The notes under the pieces were generated by a model. It worked only from the letters and a program-made list of their open reading frames with translations, was not told the DNA's origin and ran no database searches. A stretch of 64,000 nt of DNA from positions 11,366,688 through 11,430,687 of the forward strand of contig JBANSL010000013.1 of assembly GCA_037127255.1 (NCBI GenBank), read 5' to 3'. Within the stretch, counting starts at the first letter, position 1; each line of letters begins with the position of its first letter. Of this stretch, positions 59,920-64,000 are shown in pieces. Source of the stretch: Persicaria tinctoria (lineage: Eukaryota; Streptophyta; Magnoliopsida; Caryophyllales; Polygonaceae). The position numbers were made by a program, and so were the translations under genes.

Positions 59920-62900
59920 ATGGATCGAAGTTGGATGTACAATAAGATGCTTCCGGGACGTAGGGGAATCAGAGATGAATTCTTCAATGGGGTTGAAACA
60001 TTTATTGATTTTGCGATGTCACATACCACGGAAAGTGAAATAAGATGTCCATGTCGTGGTTGCAATAATGATCAATACCATAGCCCAGAAACGGTGAAAA
60101 ACCACCTATATGGAAATGGTTTCACTCCAAATTACAGTCGGTGGATCTGTCATGGGGAGCCATATGTCAGTGCATCTAATCCAAGTTCTATTCCTTGCAC
60201 GTCTCAACACTCTCAAAAATTTTCGATGAGACGAGAGTATGATAGCCTAAATGCACAACAACAGATGGTCTTTGATGCCGCTGGTCCAAATTTTATTCCT
60301 TATTGGGCAGAAAATAGTAACCCATCTTTAGGTCAATGTCAGACATCTGACCTTCCTTCTTCTGTCAATGTTAATGTTGATGAGGCAGAACTTCCAACAC
60401 ATGACCTTCCTTCATCAAGCAATATCAATGTTGATGATCCTATGGATGAGTACATAACTGCATCTAAAAAATTTTGGGATGTTCTAGAGGCTGCAGATCA
60501 ACCGTTATGGGATGGGTGTGAAGATGAAACTCGATTGTCTTCTATCGTGAAGCTGCTTCAAATTAAATCCGAGTTTAACTTGTCTCAAAGCTGCTACAAC
60601 AGAATATGTCAATGGGTAGGAAAATGTCTGCCTCGTGATCATACATTTCCCAGTGATTATTATCAGACAAACAAGCTTGTGCGGGAATTAGGAATGCCAC
60701 TAGAAAAAATTGATATGTGTCCCCAAGGGTGTATGTTATATTGGAAGGATGACAAAATGTTGCGGTCTTGTAAGTTTTGCAATAGGGATAGGTATAAACG
60801 CAATCCAGGGGGGGAAAGATATTGCACATAAACAATTGCGTTACTTACCAATTATTCCAAGATTGCAGAGGTTGTATGCATCGGTTGTTACTGCAAAACA
60901 CATGAGATGGCACGATGAGCATGAGGTTGAAGACAAAGTCATGTGTCACCCTTCTGATGGTGAAGAGTGGAAACAGTTTGACAAGACTTATCCTGAATTT
61001 GCATCTGAAACTCGTAATGTTCGCTTGTCATTATGTTCTGATGGGTTTGCTCCCTTTGGTCAAACTGGAAAAATGTACTCATGCTGGCCCATCATCATAA
61101 CTCCTTATAATCTTCCACCGGAAATGTGTTTGAAAACCCCTTATATGTTTTTATCCACGGTGATACCTGGTCCACGCAATCCAAAGAAGTTGATAGATGT
61201 TTGTTTGCAGCCATTGATAGAAGAATTGAGGTTATTGTGGACTAAAGGTGTGCCCACATTTGATATCTCAAGGAATGAAAACTTTACTATGCGAGCTGCC
61301 TTGTTATCGACCATTAATGATTTTCCAGCTTATGGAATGCTTTCAGGTTGGAGTACAGCTGGTCGTATGGCTTGTCCAATCTGTATGGATGATACAAAGG
61401 CATTTCGATTAGTTCACTGCAAAAAACCATCATGGTTTGATTGTCATCGAAGATTCTTACCGCATGATCATACGTATAAGAAAAAGAAGAAGGCATTTTT
61501 CAAGCAACGTGTTGAGACATCTTCTGCTGTTGAACGTTTAAGTGGTCAAGCAATTTGGAATCGTGTGAAGGACCTACCAATTGCGATAGAAGCTCCTCAT
61601 GCACATATTCCAGGATACAGGACTCTACATAAGTGGACTAAGCAAAGTATATTTTGGCAACTTCCCTATTGGACTACACTTATGATCCGTCATAATCTTG
61701 ATGTTATGCACATAGAAAAAAATGTGTTTGATAATGTCTTTAACACAGTGATGGATATTAGTGGAAAGTCAAAGGATACATTGAATGCAAGGAAAGATAT
61801 GAAGTCATGTTGTGATCGTCCAGAATTACAAGTAGAGGACAACCATGTCGGTCCAAAGCCAAAGGCAATTTACACGCTAACGAAAAATCAAAGAAAGGAA
61901 ATTTGTGAATGGATCAAATCTTTACGCTTTCCTGATGGATATGCTTCTAATCTTGGCCGATGTGTACAAATGGATGAGTACAAGCTAATAGGAATGAAGA
62001 GTCACGATTGTCATGTCTTTATGCAGAGATTAATTCCAATTGCTTTCAGAGAGATGCTGCCTGTTTCTGTTTGGGGACCACTAACTGAATTAAGTCAGTT
62101 TTTTCACTCATTGTGTTCACCGTCACTATCTACTTCCCAAATGGAAGAGTTGGAGAATTCTATTCCTATAATTTTGTGCAAGTTAGAAATGATCTTTCCT
62201 CCATCATTCATGGATTCAATGGAACATTTATTAATACACTTGCCTTTTGAAGCAAAAGTTGGAGGACCAGTACAATACCGTTGGATGTATCCATTTGAAA
62301 GGTAATATCTCTTTATAAAAAGAAAAAGTGAATTATTCAATATGGAATATGTTCACATTTGGATTTTGATCATACATTTTCATTTAATTTTCTTAGGTTT
62401 CTATTCCACTTGAAGCATAAAGTTGGAAATAAAAGATATGTCGAAGCTTCTATTTGCTCCTCATACATTGTTGAAGAGATAGCTACATTGGCTGAGCACT
62501 ACTTTAAACCGAAATCATCTTCTAGAAGGAAGCAACCACGTCAAGATGATCAAAGTCATGCTGGAAGTCGTTCGTCTGTCTCTATTTTTAACTATATTGG
62601 GAATGGATTTGGCAAAACAACTACACGTTGGCTTACTGATACACAAACAGAAATGCATGCAATCGAGACGTATATCCTTCTAAATTGTCCTGAAGTTGAC
62701 CCTTATGCAGAGTAAGTAGTTGCACAAAATTATTATGCATCAATTTTTAATTACTAACATTTGCGCGCACTTGACTAACATGTTTACAAATTAATAATTT
62801 TGTAGAATATTTGACAAAGATATTGGCGGGGCAGATGATAGAAGTTATGAAGTCAATTTTACTCAATGGTTCAAATCTTATGTAAGTATTTTTTTTTCAT

Positions 62901-63695
62901 ATTACTTTTATTGATTATGTTTTTTCTAATTAATTAAGATGAGTTTTTTTTTTTAAAAAAAAAAAATAGGTTGCTAGGAACAATGTCAAAGACGATTTGA
63001 TACAAAGTTTAGCACATGGCCCAGAAGCTAAGGTATTGATTTGGCCAGGTTATAAGATAAATGGATACAAGTTCCACACATTACAAAGGGGAGATGGAAA
63101 AACTACAATGAATAGCGGAGTTTGGGTGAAAGGATCAAACTACAACGATGATGAAGATGATTATTATGGTCTTATTGAAGAGATAATCCAATTGGAATAT
63201 CCAGGCACCTATCCAAAGACAGTTGTGCTTTTCAAATGTCGTTGGTTTGATCCAAAAAAGGGAATGCGCAAGCATGGAAAATATGACATTGTAGATGTCA
63301 ATCCTAAACAAATATACAGGACAACTGGTCCATTTATTTTGGCACAACAGGCAATTCAGGTTTATTATGCTCCGTATCCTGGTGCAAAGGGAAATCGTGC
63401 TGATTGGCAAGTTGTATGTAAAACTAAAGCACGAAGCATGATTGAACAAAGATGGATTGACACAGAAGAAGCATATCAACCTGAGGAAGTAGTTAATGTG
63501 CCAGTAATTGATGAAGTCATTATTGAAAATCTACACGATCCTATTGGAGTTGACGAGGATGGTGTAGATACTCAAATACTAGAAGATGAAGATGACATTA
63601 TTGGAGCTTCAAGTTCAGAAGAAGAAGACACTAGCCCAGATGAGCCAGATGAGAATCATGACGAAGAAATTAACGAAGAAGAAGAAGATTTTTAA
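59920..63695 (+). pseudogene. CACTA (En/Spm) TNP2-type transposase gene with one frameshift
   Basis: DNA-transposase of the CMC/CACTA superfamily. The frame opens at MDRSWMYNKML (59920; an in-frame ATG at 59881 also exists) with an N-terminal CPCRGCNN zinc-finger-like motif. It continues through the transposase_21 core (CPQGCMLYWKDD; RYLPIIPRLQRLY; MRWH; FAPFG; LPPEMC; DFPAYGMLSGWSTAG; CPICMDDT; HNLDVMHIEKNVFDN). A DUF4218 region follows (LIPIAFREMLPVSVWGPLTE, YRWMYPFERF) and a C-terminal DUF4216 region (VVLFKCRWFDPKKGMRKHGKY) with an acidic tail. Exons: 59920-62301, 62397-62711, 62806-62881 and 62970-63695, with good GT-AG sites and phases. A G7 run at 60808-60814, where G6 would keep frame, breaks the first exon. 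Otherwise nearly intact. The right end of the element lies beyond the window or was not recognised. Confidence 0.9.
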
Positions 63696-64000
63696 AATGC
63701 AAGACTATTATTTGTAAGTATTAAATATATTTGCTTTCAATCATTAGATATAATTTTAATTTTAATATTTATAACTAACTTTAGGAGTTTATTCTATTAG
63801 AGCTACTAGAATTCTCAGATAAACCGGTGTGCAACTAGTATTTTTTAATTATTTTAATAGGAAGAGGTTAAAGAATATACCTGTTACAAAAATAACATAT
63901 ATAATATTGTTAATATTAATACGGAGTATATGGATAAAATTATATTAGAGAATATCGACACTAATTATTTGTTTAAAAAATTATTTATCTTCTTTCTTTT
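63696..64000. other. Downstream flank of transposase gene
   Basis: AT-rich, no feature recognised; presumably the remainder of the CACTA element. Confidence 0.4.

Overview
This window is nuclear DNA from a flowering plant, most likely a eudicot. The evidence is intron-rich genes of plant-specific families (LBD, plant-type tetraspanin, PDIL5-1), AT-rich spacers, and a dense load of plant transposons: Stowaway-type MITEs, tRNA-derived SINEs, L1-like LINEs, and copia, gypsy, hAT, Harbinger and CACTA elements. No prokaryotic, organellar or viral block was recognised, and no CRISPR array.

Host genes in order: a tetraspanin (1056-2244, +); an LBD1/LBD11-like transcription factor (8449-10712, +) with a 1.6 kb intron; a PDIL5-1-like thioredoxin-fold ER protein (21009-23037, +); eEF1A (26247-27836, -) with a leader intron and a telo-box/TATA promoter; a WDR20-like WD40 protein (31250-36193, +) in 11 coding exons, one bounded by a GC-AG intron; an ABCA-subfamily half-size transporter (37107-46017, -) in 18 coding exons with a one-base frameshift in exon 9; and a small partial gene near 57.1-57.6 kb, possibly CRR3-like, with no visible ATG. 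The LBD1, PDIL5-1 and eEF1A genes are also neighbours on Arabidopsis chromosome 1 (At1g07900-At1g07960), so the left half looks like a conserved microsyntenic block swollen by transposons. The WDR20-like and ABCA genes converge tail to tail.

Mobile DNA fills most of the rest. 3.0-4.4 kb: hAT-like element with a nested long inverted repeat. 5.7-7.1 kb: minus-strand retroelement with a (TA)n tail and a 16-bp target duplication. 7.1-20.8 kb: MITEs, several SINEs, a broken Ty3/gypsy gag and a Harbinger-like element. 23.6-25.7 kb: L1-like LINE split by a solo LTR. 28.9 kb: short LINE tail. 46.3-47.8 kb: cluster of LINE 3' fragments. 47.9-54.0 kb: complete but broken Ty1/copia element whose 5' LTR holds a hAT MITE. 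59.9-63.7 kb: CACTA (TNP2) transposase gene.

The host genes do not form a pathway; they are independent eukaryotic genes. I found no convincing undescribed biological system. The most informative observations are the nested insertions, which can be ordered in time; two one-base homopolymer frameshifts in otherwise good coding sequence; two GC-AG introns; and conserved gene neighbourhood.
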